Positions 1-11,599 of a stretch of DNA of 64,000 nt are shown one piece after another (position 1 is the first letter of the stretch; each line of letters opens with the position of its first letter). Below the pieces are notes generated by a model, which had not been told where the DNA came from, searched no databases, and saw only the letters and a list, made by a program, of their open reading frames with translations. The position numbers and the translations under genes were made by a program. Source of the DNA: Lanius collurio (Eukaryota; Chordata; Aves; Passeriformes; Laniidae); contig JACBWW010000040.1 of assembly GCA_020086605.1 (NCBI GenBank), forward strand, positions 3,123,094-3,187,093. The letters are read 5' to 3'.

Positions 1-2820
1 AAAAAACAGAGTGTAACTTTAAGGGATGTTTATTGTCAAAATCAGAAATTCCTAATAAAATGTTTTCTATCTGTGAATTTAAAATTCCCAAATCAGTGAT
101 CCTAAGTCCATTCCAGCACATGATTTAGGTCTGTAAAACAAAACTTTGCTCATGTCTCTGGCTAGGGGGCTGCCTTTTGATCTTACATGTAATGTCACAC
201 CCCAAGCAGTTACTTGTATGTGGGAGCAGAGGGGCCATGCTAAGGTGTGTATCCAACATCTGCCTTATCATTTTTCCTGCCCTGATCACAACTTTTTGGA
301 GTTCACTTATGTCCTGATGGTGAACCTGTGTCTTATTTCCCCAAGGTGAAACCTTCTTGCCTGTAGGGGGAAGCCATGCAGGACCTAACAACTCTGCAGC
401 CTTTGCCAGGGCAAATATTCCAGGAAGTGCACACAGGTGACTACTAAAAAGATAGAGAGAGTACTTGGTCTTGGTTTGGAGGTGCAAGTGAAATGATTTT
501 GAGGCTCTTTTATCTCTAAAAAGGACATACAGGGTGCTGTGGCTGAAAGTTGAAGGTATTAAAACAAAGCACAGGGGCTTTTTTTTTTCGCAACAAGGAT
601 TTTGAGTGTTGGAGTTTTCTCAAAGGATGTGATAAATTGTCCTTTATAGTCTTTAAATGAAATATAGGGGTTTTTTTGAGAAGATATGCTCTGTTTTGGC
701 CAAAAGATAATTGGAGACTTGTTGATTGAAATGTTCTGGCTTTTTCATGGTCAAAATCAAATGGAATGATTGCAACATCTTTAAAAGTTTCTACGTCTAC
801 CACCTTCCTTTAGAAAGGTGTTGGTTTTGGCAGTAGGTTTTTTTAATGGCTAAATCTATGACAAGCAGACAAGACAGGATAGTTTGCATGACTGATTTGT
901 GCAACCTGAGTTACAAAAAGATGTTCCAGTTTCCTGATCCCGAATAGTGCCAAGCCTCTTTATCAGGACTTGCCAATGGCTCTGGGCATTTAGGATTTTT
1001 AATCCTCTAAAATCGAGTGTTGATACCTTGCTGAATTAGACTCATTAAATCTCTGCAGTGTCACCTTGTTTCTCAGACTTTTCTGCTTTTGACTTTGCTG
1101 GTGTAGCTACATCAGATGTCTCACTGTCTTGCTGACCCATGGTAGGTTTGAGAGCATAATTCCAAGATCTGTGTGAATGGAACATTTCTAAAGCAGCAGC
1201 CCTTCACTAATCTGCAGAGAGAAAACAAGTATAACAGGCAGTGGGGATTCCATTTTTTCAGGATCCAGGGTTTAAGACAGGCTTAAAGGAGTCTTATTAA
1301 AAGTGTTTTCCAGTGCATGTGGCTCCTTCTGACAGCACCCAGGTGGTTAAGAAACCAACATAAAGAATAAAAGCCGTTTCTCTTTTCTGCACAACAAATG
1401 GTTCAAGTGTCTGGTATTCGATTCAGAAAGGAAACCTGCAGCAGTCATGTCCCCTGAAATAAACCAACCAACATTTTGAACTGCCAACACTTCTGTCTAC
1501 TACGTCAAGGCATCGCAAAGTTTAAAGCATAGTGAAGTAATATATATATATTTTTTTTATTTTTTTTTTCAGTAATCCCAGAGTAAATATTAGGCAGACA
1601 GCATTTCTGCTTTGCACATTAAAAGCCCTACTGAATTTGAAAAGCCTGCAAGTGCACTTTGGGGATTTTGGAAAGTGTTGTTTGACCATGAGCTAAGACC
1701 AGAAGCTGCCATTTTGCAGATGGGGCAGGAGGGAAAGGCGTTTGGCCTCATTCATAACTTCACAGCTACTGCAAATATCAGCTGATGAATATTTATGTTA
1801 TGACTGGCAAAGGCCCGAAAAGCAAACGGGGGAGGAGCAGAGGGGGAAGCTTAAGTTAGGAAAATGGTTGTCTGATCTCTGTGGGATTTCTTCACCAACA
1901 CTTTCCATGCTTGAACAGTAGCTGCTGAATGAAATCATTATGTACTGAGCCCCTGTGCAGGAAAACAAGGTTTGTCAAGACTCTGTTCATTAGCACCTTG
2001 TACTTTGTTTGAACCTTGGACATTTGCTAGGCCCGGCAAAGGGAAGGTTTTTCTTTTCAAATACTCTATAGGGTGGACCAGTTTTCTTTTGTTTAGTCAC
2101 GGTTTAATTAGTATTCTACTTGAACTTTAAAGAAGCAAAAGAGGTGAGTGCCAGTCCTCTCTATATAACAAAATTTCAAAGTAATGTATTTCTTAATACT
2201 TGTATTATCTCAAATCAACCACTGAGAGGGGAAAAATCCCAACCTCTTCCTTTTGCCTTCACCAGGCTGTAAATTAACAGCAAGGAACAACTTTCAATAA
2301 AGCTCACCAACATGACTTCACCGTTGGGATGGATCAAGCCCAGGAAGGAAAGCGGCTGGAAAAGGGAACCACTGGAAGGCAGTAAGGGCTTAGTAAAGTG
2401 ATGGTGGCTGCGGGTGGGTGGGCTGAGCCCCTCCACAGGACCACAGGGTCAGAGGTTTAGGGCTTCATGAAATGCAAACATAAAGAAATAAGGGCAAGCA
2501 GCCTGAGTTAGATATACAGAAAAAAAAAAAAAAGTACCCGCAAACAGTTAGTTGGTCACCTCAGAAAACCCTTCCCCAGGGGCTCTGCAGATTCACCACC
2601 CTCTTCTTCAGAGGAACAGGGAAAAACCTGGGTTTTGACTACCGTACTTCTTCAGAAAAAAGTCCCTAAACTTGGCATTAATATGACCGCTTTTTTTCCT
2701 GAGTGGTGGCATTTCTCATACTCCTTATTTAGAGACATCTCGATGCCTTTACAAGAAGGAAAATCTTCAGGAAAAGACCACGTGTAAGAATCCACTCAAA
2801 ATTCCCTCTCAACTTTCTTC
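1..2820. other. Non-coding stretch, no gene recognised
   Basis: I see no exon, RNA gene or recognisable repeat family here. Open frames on both strands are short and resemble no family I know. Low-complexity tracts include a TA/T-rich run near 1540-1571 and an A run near 2520-2533. Confidence 0.6.
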
Positions 2821-2824
2821 TATT

Positions 2825-3310
2825 CCTTCCTACCCCGCTGGGAGATCCCTGTGTGTCGCATCTACAAGAACCAGCAGATGGTGCTGCAATACACCGAGTA
2901 TTTATTTCCCTGGTAAGGGAAAACCTGGGCTGGATCTACTCGGGGCTTCCTCTGGCTATTTCCAGCCCCTGAGGGAAAGCGCTTCCCGCCTTCCCCTCAC
3001 GGCAGCCCCGTGCAATTGCAAACGCAGCCGGGACAGCTCCACTCCCTCCCGAGGGTGGGCGAATGTCCCCGTCGTTATTTCCTAGTATCCGGAGAAGTTT
3101 CTGGTGGGGAGGGGTCTTTGGGACTGAGGGAAAGGTGTTTGAGGGGGTGTAGGGGCAGCACGGCAGCCATCGGCGCTTTGCCCTCAGGGTGAGGGTTTTG
3201 GCGGGCTCCCCTCAGGGAGGGCGGCCATGTTTGACTCCCTCCCTTCCACTTGCGTCGGTGCTGGGTTCGTGCCCGCGGCTTGGAATGGAGGTGCTTGGCG
3301 CGTAAGTAAA
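2825..3310. promoter_or_regulatory. CpG-rich, promoter-like segment
   Basis: This is the only CpG-dense stretch outside the retroelement: I count about 27 CpG dinucleotides in roughly 480 bp, against very few in the flanks. On the plus strand it ends in a good splice-donor-like sequence, GTAAGTAA, starting at 3302, and a second donor-like GTAAGG lies near 2914. This combination would fit a CpG-island promoter with a first exon, possibly of a non-coding RNA. No convincing coding frame starts here, so the transcription unit and its direction are unknown. The CpG count is seen directly; the promoter role is inference. Confidence 0.42.
2871..2885 (+). promoter_or_regulatory. CTCF-like motif
   Basis: CCAGCAGATGGTGCT matches the vertebrate CTCF core pattern CCASYAGRKGGCRSY at all but one of 15 positions (T for C at position 12). 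It sits at the edge of the CpG-rich segment. Motif resemblance only; occupancy is unknown. Confidence 0.3.
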
Positions 3311-3311
3311 T

Positions 3312-5188
3312 GCCAGTTTTTCCTCTAAAAATTAAAAAAAAACCAAAACAAACAAAAAACCCCCTCAACCTCCCAAGAAATAATGGTGAATTTGTGTCCA
3401 GCCCTGCTGCCAGCCCAGCAGGAATCTTGGGGTGGTGAGGGCTACCCAATTGCTGCCTCCACCTCTTGCCTCCAGCCTCTGTGGTGAAAATAGTGAGGAA
3501 AACTCTCCCAAAAAAAAGGATGGGAGAGAGCCACAGGGAATTTGGATTGGGGTGCAGAAACACATGCAAGGACAATGAGCAAGCAAGGGTGATCTAAGAC
3601 CAATGCGGATGTGATGCCTTATTTTTAATAGAGTTACGTGGTAAAAAGGCAACTTCTTGAAACATTTAGTGTTTATTTGTGAGATTGTCCCACTGGCACC
3701 TGTAAACCCATGATGTGCTGTGAGAAGAAGGGTTTGAGGAGCTGCTCACCAGCAAGCAGCAGGGAGGGAAGGCACAGATAGGGAGGCACAGATCAGGGAA
3801 GCATAGAGGACAACCCTGTGCAGCTGTTTTTGTTATACCACTGAGCTGTACAGTTGAAAAATTATTTAAAAAGCAAGGGATGTGCTGGTAGTACTGGCGT
3901 GTCCCACTTATGGGCACTTGGGGCATTCTATGTAAACTGAAGTAGTCCCTTCCCCCCATTTTTTTGGATGGCTTAATATTGCAGAAGTGGAAGAGAAGAG
4001 CATCAGCACACTTTGAGTGTGGAGCCTTTTCCCTGATCTCTCTGGCACTGAACTGCACCAGAGTGAGCTGAGGACAGAAGCCCGGCTGTTCCCGTCTTTT
4101 CATTGCTGTAATCCAAAATAAGGAGGTTATTTCAGTGTGGAGGCTGCACATGAGAAGGCCCTCAGGTTTATCTTAGTTAAAAAAATTAATAATGAGGTGG
4201 GATGAGAAGGATAACCTGTGCATGATTTACTGGACAGCAGGGGAGCAAGAGAAGGGGCCTTGCTGGAGCGATTTGCATCCAGGGAATGTGGGGCTTGACC
4301 CAGAGATTTGCACACTGATGCTCCACACACTGCAGTTGCAGCTTCCAGGACCGAGACCGCTGAGATTCCTTTCACAAGTAAGGAGTAAAAGTTTCTTTTT
4401 AGTGCAGGGTTATTTGATCTTTGTGAGTTGTGAGGTGTGTGTGTGTAGGCTTCTGGTTGGGCTTTTTAATCTGCTCAGTAGCTTCTGGGGAAGGTGACCC
4501 ATTTGTTTCTAATCAAAAGTACCTAGGAAAACCTGCTCCATAAGAGAGGTTATTCATCTCAGCAAGAAAAAAAGGAGGAAAGACAATTACTATGTCTTGT
4601 GACTAATACAATATGTGACTCAAAACATTAAGCAAGGCTGCTGACGTGATAGCCTCATCCCTCAACTTGAATTCAGTCTGAGGCATCAGGCTGAAACATG
4701 AAGTAGTTCCCCTGAAGCCAGGCTGCTCTGGCTTTGCATCCAAAGCCACTGAAGTTAGTCCATAACCTAGAGAAAATGGAGCTGTTTAAGTGGCTCATTC
4801 CTATTACAAACATAAAACTAGGAGATCTCTGCTGTAGTCTTTATGTTTTAATTTAGCAGGTAGAAGGTGGATTTCATAAGCAGCCTCATGAAGTCACAGC
4901 CTGCCAGCCCTACTGGAGGCTCCTACTGTGGCTCAGACAAAACCTGCCAAATAATCTCCTCACCTTTTCCTCCTTGCCAGGCTCTTGGATTTGATGCATG
5001 ATGTGGATTTTGATTTCATCTCTGTGCGGGAATGGATGCTGGTGTTCCTTTTGCACCTTTTTGTGAGGTGGTTTTTCTGTCCTTTCACACTGTGCCTGTC
5101 TGTGTCTCTACTCCAAACGGTTTGAGGAGCTGGAAATCAGAGTGTGAAAGGATGGGACCTTGCAGGGCCCCCTCATGTGCAGGGTCTT
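3312..5188. other. Non-coding stretch, no gene recognised
   Basis: The longest open frames here (minus strand, 3075-3575 and 3666-4151) are compositionally odd and match no family I recognise. A short GT run lies near 4434-4447. Nothing else stands out. Confidence 0.55.
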
Positions 5189-5189
5189 C

Positions 5190-5331
5190 AGAATCATAAA
5201 ATGGTTGACTTGAGAAGGACCTTAAAGACCATCTCATTCCAGTCCCCCTGCCATGGGCAAGGATACCTTCCACTAGACCAGGTTGTTCAGGATCACATCC
5301 AGCCTGGCCTTGAGCACTTCAAGAAGGTGAC
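5190..5331 (-). mobile_element. CR1 LINE 3' tail, truncated
   Basis: On the plus strand this reads AGAATCATAAAATGGTT, then a run matching AAGGACCTTAAAGACCATCT, then CCCCTGCCATGGGCAAGGA and TAGACCAGGTTG. This is the reverse complement of the classic avian CR1 3' untranslated tail, so the element lies on the minus strand with its 3' end at the low coordinate. Only about 140 bp survive, which fits the usual 5' truncation of CR1. The short frames overlapping it are not genes. Confidence 0.88.
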
Positions 5332-8300
5332 CTCTGTGTAATAGAACAAATAATTTGTTTAACTTGTCACATTTATATTTCAGAATACAGCTGTCTGAGT
5401 GACAATAAAAATAATTATTCTGTGAGAAAATTGGAAAGTCATGGGGAAATTCAGTAAATGTCCCAGAAGACTTAAGTTTTTTTTCAGTGAAGCATTAGTA
5501 GTAATTTTATTGGCCATATGAACTGAGATGTTTTTTTCTTTTGGGACTATCTGTGTTCTCTCATGTGTAGTGATGCACCAGTCTGGGTGATGCTCTTGAT
5601 ATTCTGTATATGAAGAAGCACAGCTGTTGCAGATACTTCCAGCACTTTAGGTTTTCAAAATTACATGTTGCAAACATTAGTTTAAAAGAGGCAAGAAATT
5701 CAGATTTGAAAAAGATGCTAATAACAGAAACATTTCTTCTTCTTTCCCGAGCTTACCTCTTCCTCCCCTCATACTTTGCATTTCTGGATTTGGGACCTGA
5801 GCTCAAGCACGGGGCAGATTCATTTCTTCAGGTGGGAGATCCAAAAGGACGAGAAGCTTTAGGTAGGTAAATGTTGATTTTATGTGGGAAGCCACGTGGC
5901 AGCATCTTGGAGAAAATTCCTTTGAAAGGTGGGGGGTGGATCATCCTTGCCTGTGGGAGAGCTGCCAAGGGGCTGAGCTCCTCAGCACAGGGTTAAAGGG
6001 GTTGTGGTCTGACTGAGGACAGGCCAAAGGTAAATGAACCCACCTGTGAGCTGAAGTTCCCTGGAAAAAAGAGTGCATCCACCAGCCCCCAAAATGTGAC
6101 TGTTTTCACACTTGTTTCAGAGCCAGTCACAGGATGTAGCATCATATTTGTGGGACTTTTGTAGCACTGTACTGCACTGGATGATGTTTTTTTAGTAAAG
6201 AATCATTTCCCAAAACACAGTTGTGCCATGTTTTGCAATAGGGCAAAATACTGTTTTGTTTGTCAACTGTTGGGTGTACTGTGGATGGCAAGTGATTCAT
6301 TGCCCAGTAGGCAAGAATTTAATTTGTAAGAAATGTCTTTAGCTTTAAAAAAATCCTGTATTTTATGTTCAAAAGTCTTGTGAGAATGATGATAATGTTG
6401 GATGAGCTTTCAGAGGTGAAGGTAAGTGGTAGATTAGGCTTCTAACACTTTGCCAGATATGCCATAGTTTTGTGCAGTCAGTTTAAAAGAAAAAATAAAT
6501 TGTAGCCGTGATTTTGTTTCAAGGAAACTTCATTTTATACCTTGCTTTGGGATGTGATATGTACAGTTGTTACCCCTGAAACTGGACAAAAGCAAAGCAG
6601 ATTAATTTCAGTTTTCTTCTGGAAGTCCATTCACTTGAGGAGATCCCAGTACACCCTCCCATCCAGGAAAGTCTCGTGTGGTTTGAGGTTTTATTATAGA
6701 CTTTTTCTACATCTGTACATGGAGTAGATCCATGTTGAAGTGGAAGCCCAGCAAGGCCACAGCCAGGTGTTAGGATGTGGCATGGGTGACTCAGTAGGTG
6801 GTACACTTCCTTCTCCATCAACACTGAATAAGTGTCCTTTGTGGTAATGGATGGGTCAGCTCCTGGCTGACACAGAGAAAAACAAAGTCACTACCAAGGC
6901 TTTGGTACTTGTACAGGAAGGTCTCCTGTCCTCTGAGAAGTAGAGGTTTAAATTCAGGCTGTTCAGTTGTGACATGGCTGGGCTTTGTGTGTCTGGGAAG
7001 TGAGAACTAGATTTAATTGTACCATCCACAATTCCAGGTTCCCTGGTACTCCAGTGCTTAGACTCTGTATGAGGGCAGAGGAGAGGCCCCTTCAGCTCAG
7101 AGGTCTCCCAGCAGCAAGCCTCCAGAGACAGGGCTAAAACTATATATCCCATGGTTTTGAACCTCTCTGAAACCTGCCAAGGCTCACAAATGACCAAAGC
7201 ATGCACGAGTTCTGTTCTGCTTTAAAAAACTTAAAAAAAAAAAAAAAGTAAGAATCACATCTTGGAGCAGTAAAAATGTTTTTTCACCTTAAAGGTTGTT
7301 ATTTCAAAAGCTATTTTCATAGTGACTGAAAAAGAAACTGGAAATCCCATATTATTTCTCCTTCCCTCCCTCAGCCAGGCCCTTTCTGTGCCCAGAATTT
7401 TATCTGGTGTGAGGAAAAGGCTCCCTGGATAGAGTGAGAGATGTTTGAAGGCAACATTTAGGTGGTGTTTGCCACCTGGCCCAAGTGTAGCTGGCTGGCT
7501 GCTGAGATGGCATCTCCACTGCAGATGGCACAGTTAGGAGCTTGCTTTTCCAAACCCTGCTTTGGGGAACAGAGGGGGAAAATATCAGAGAATTTAGTTG
7601 TAAAATGGAGAGAATGGTGTTTCTGAAGTAAGCATCTCAGATACAGGGAAGTACAGAGATAGCTCTCTGCTCTGTGCATGTTCCCACAAACAGTAAGATA
7701 CAGAGTTGTTTCTCTTTGGCTACAACTGGGCACTGAACATGGAATTAAACAGCGAAATCTGTAGTCCTGAAAAAATGAAAATTGTTTTTTGGGTTCAGTT
7801 CACATTTTAAATCTGTTTTTTTGTAGCCACAGAAACAACCCCCCCATTATCATAAACTTTGATTCTGCAACAGAGTCTTACAGCAAATGCCACTTTCTGT
7901 ATCTCCAGAGTTCCAGTGTTTGTAAGGGTTGAGCATCTCTTGGTCATGTGAGAAAGATCACACTACTTTTCTGTGTAAGGGTTTGAGCATCACTGGTTGC
8001 CAAGATTACAGAAGGTAGATAATTTTCTTCCTGTGGAGATAACATCTACGTTATTTTTTTTTAACTACATGACCTTGTTGTGCAGGATTAAGTGGTATTA
8101 TGTTACTTTCTGTAAAAGGTATCGTGTCTTCCTGAATGCTTCTGTGGCCTCACTGTTGTTTCAGCAGAGATCTAGGTTTGTGTTACCTAAGGGATTTGAT
8201 CCTTAACCTCTGTAGGGACCTTTGAGAACCCCATTAAGTGCCTACCTGTGCTTAAACAATTTTGAGAAGGTGATCCTTAATCTCTGTGTGAGCCCCTCCT

Positions 8301-11300
8301 TTGCACATTTTCTGTAGAGAGATCCTTCTGCCAGGAGGTAATACTGACTTAGGAATTGGTGGTTGTGCTGATCCTTGTGTCAGTTGTTGGTTCATAGCTG
8401 GATGCAGCTCCAAGGACAAAATAATCACAGGCACCTGCTGGTAAACAGCTCCATTCAGGACAGATCAGAGGAAAGGAGAATATGTGTGTGTTTACTGGTG
8501 AGGGTGGTGGCTTGAGTAATGTTTCCACTAGAATGTAACTGTCTGTACTGCCTGCATTGTAAAAAGAGAGGGTAGGAAAAATACCTTAAGTTATATCCTG
8601 GTTAGTCATGTGCAAAAGGAGCAAATACTGAGGGAAATTTTCACTCAGCTATAATGCTTACTCATGGTGGGTGTTACAGCTTCTTAATTCGAGGCTCAGC
8701 TGAGGATTAGTGCTCCAGAGGGGGAATGACTATAGCAGGAAACAGGGGCCCAGTTAGTCCTGGGGCTCCAGGCAATTTGTACCTGGTGCTGATGTTGAAA
8801 ACATTTTATTTTCTGAGAAACTTCTGTCGTTTGAAAAGCTGAAAATCTTTTTGCTGGGCATATTTTAGCCTTTCTGATGAAAAGTTGCAGTTTTCTGTGG
8901 AAAGCAAAGCCCCACTTTAGAGGGGACTGTACTGAGGGATGTACAGGTTGCTTTAAATGGAAAAAATTCCTACCAGCTCCACACATTCAAAAGAAACTGT
9001 GTTTCAATGAGCTTCCCGAGTGACAGTGAAGTTATTTCAGTAATCCTGCTGCAGGCAGAGCACCCTGGGATTGGCATGTGGCTGTGTCCACTGCAAGCCG
9101 TCCAAATTCAAATTATTTTTTAGACAAGCAATTTTAATTCCAGGACTCCTTGTGCTGTTCAGGAGCAGCCACAGAACACGTTGTTTTCAACAATAAATTT
9201 ACTGTTATCTATAATAACTCTTGTAATGTGAGACCTTGCATTGAGCTGTGTGATCTAACGGCTGTGATTGCTGAGGATCTGCAATAAAAAAAGCTCTGGT
9301 TGTTTTTGCAAAGAATGAAACTGATTCATAGCCAAGTTATATGAGTTTCTACATGATTTGAAGGTAGTTTGTGGGCTTTTACTCTCACTCAAATTTAAAT
9401 GGTTCCCAAATTTCCAACAGAATGATTTTTCACATTTGAATACTGGCAAGGGCAGAACTCTTTAGAGCTTACAGGAGATGTGTGGTTTGACTGGCAGCTG
9501 CACCTCCCTTCGGCAGAGAAAGAGGAGGGTGGATGTGAAAGGAAGTGGCTGGGACAGCAGCAAGCAGAACATGGCAGGAGAATGGGTTGGTTTGGCTGTC
9601 TGGGGAAGTCTTGGAGTGCAAATGATGTAAGATGTGAAGATCTTCAAAGATTGGGATCTGCAGGAAAAAAGAGTTGAATGGTGATGGGCAGCAGAGGAGA
9701 CAGTCCATCAGGGAAGCCCAGCTGTCCTAACCATGGTTGTTTTCTCCTGATTCTCTCTGCTTGCCATCACTCAGAGCAGAGGTTTCTCCTGGCCTACTCC
9801 CTTTTTCCCCTGGGGCTGTGAGGGCCACAGCAGAAGTGCTCTTCCAGGCACGGCTCTCGTTCAGGATGGGCTGTCTGTGCTGGGCTCCCATCCCAGCCTC
9901 GGCTGATGACAAAGCCTCGTGGCAATTGCAGTTGTATCACCGTCAACACAGAGAGCAGAGCTCAAATGAGTGCTGCACTAACCCACAGGATCTCACAGGG
10001 AAGCAGCAAACTTGGTGCCCTGGTGCATGGCAAACCTGGGCTTACTCCTAAATTTGCCAGTGCTGCTGGAGCTTGGTGTTGAGCTAGTGCCCACCTTACA
10101 GTGAGTCTGACCAATGGAGATGAGGAGCACTGGGAGAAGAAGGATGTAGGGTGAAGGAATGGGAGCCTGTAGCTGACAGGCCTTGTTCAGGGCAGGTTTT
10201 CATGTTTTCTTCTCACTCATCTCTTTGTGGTGTTGGTGATTCCCATGACCTTGGGATTTTGCTGTGAAAGGAAAGTTTGAAAGCCTACCATCATTTATTT
10301 CTAATGATAAATAGTAATAAAAACTGAGACAGTTTCTGGGCTCAGTACATTTCTCGCAGCACGATTCCCCCTTGACACCAATCTCTGTTCCAGGCTGCCC
10401 TCCATTCCCTTTCTGCACTAAACTTTCCCTCCTCCAAAACAATAACCCTGTGTTGCTTTCAGTTGTACCATGGTGTTGGTCCCGCTGTCTGTCCCACCCC
10501 AATGCCTCCTGCACTATTGCTGTGCTCTGATTCAGATTTAAAGCAAGGAGTCATCCCGAATATTTGAATTAATCTATAAATTAGGCTCAGAGAAATTACA
10601 GCCAAGTATGTAATTTCTGCATTTCCAAACAAGCTGTGTGTTTTCTCAGAGGTTTTAAAGCAAGTTTTGTAGGCTGAATATGGCAAAAATCAGTGTAATT
10701 GGCAAATACTGACCTTTATGATAGAACAGGATATTAGCTTTAGTAATAGTGGTCCGGGTCAGGTGATGTAGATCTGGGAAGAAAATCAACTTAATTTGCT
10801 TCTCAATGTGATCTGATGTTTCTCAACATCTGATATCTAGGAATATATGTCATGTCAGAAAACCACAAAGTTAACACCAGAAAAATAGCATGAAGGTTTT
10901 AAAATTAAAAAACACTTTCCCCCCCTTTTTTTCACTTGGACCAAAATCTTAAAATATTTTTAAAATGAAATTATATTATTGTAAATATATGGTAATATGG
11001 ATGTAATAATTGCCAGGAATAAGGACTCACATCTCAAATGTCTTGTAGCCTAATTGTTGTTAAAAAGCCTGGGCAGTACATGGGTTTGAGCTTTACTAGT
11101 TCACACCAGAATAGTATCTGCCCATTTAGAGGTATGGTCTTTTTGACTGAGTTTTCTTAAGAATGTGAAAGTTAAATAGTGATAAGGACTCAGGCAAGAC
11201 ATTATGGAAGCCTCTTCTATCTCTCCCTGGTCCCCAGTTTTATCAACACATGTTAGTCTGAGCTTTGTGGGAGTGATTGAAATAGCTCTGTGATATTAGT

Positions 11301-11575
11301 CTGGATTTAGTTAGGACTGGGTTCTTTTGAATTTGGGTAACTCATTTCTACCTCACAGAGGGGGCAGAGCTGGTGTTCTTACCACGAGGAGCCTGCTCAG
11401 TGAAAGCCTAAAGGTAACCAGAGCAGGTTTATGCAGAATGGAAAGAGACTCTGCTCCTTGAAATGAATGTGTCTTGAGTTTTGTCAGCTTTGTTTTAAAT
11501 ATTTATTCTTTAACCTTTAGCTTTAACCTTTAACTCCCTCAATATTAGTTGAAAGCCACGTTTTTTTTAAACATC
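5332..11575. other. Non-coding stretch, no gene recognised
   Basis: About 6.2 kb of unremarkable, AT-leaning sequence. It holds an A run near 7233-7247 and many short chance frames. I see no exon with family resemblance and no further recognisable mobile element. Confidence 0.55.
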
Positions 11576-11597
11576 AGGCAGCCCAAAGGGGCTGCCT
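11576..11597. repeat. Perfect 9-bp inverted repeat (hairpin)
   Basis: AGGCAGCCC, loop AAAG, then GGGCTGCCT: nine perfectly paired, GC-rich positions with a four-base loop. It is too short for a microRNA precursor. It lies next to a TAAT/ATTA-rich stretch (11670-11700) that has the look of a developmental enhancer, but nothing proves this. Confidence 0.5.
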
Positions 11598-11599
11598 CT

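Noticed and set aside
3075..3575. 166-codon minus-strand open frame
   Set aside because: Low-complexity translation, no family features, overlaps the CpG-rich segment and an A/C-rich tract; looks like chance.
3666..4151. 161-codon minus-strand open frame
   Set aside because: Cys/Ser/Pro-rich with no domain, no Kozak support and no splice context; no resemblance to a known protein.
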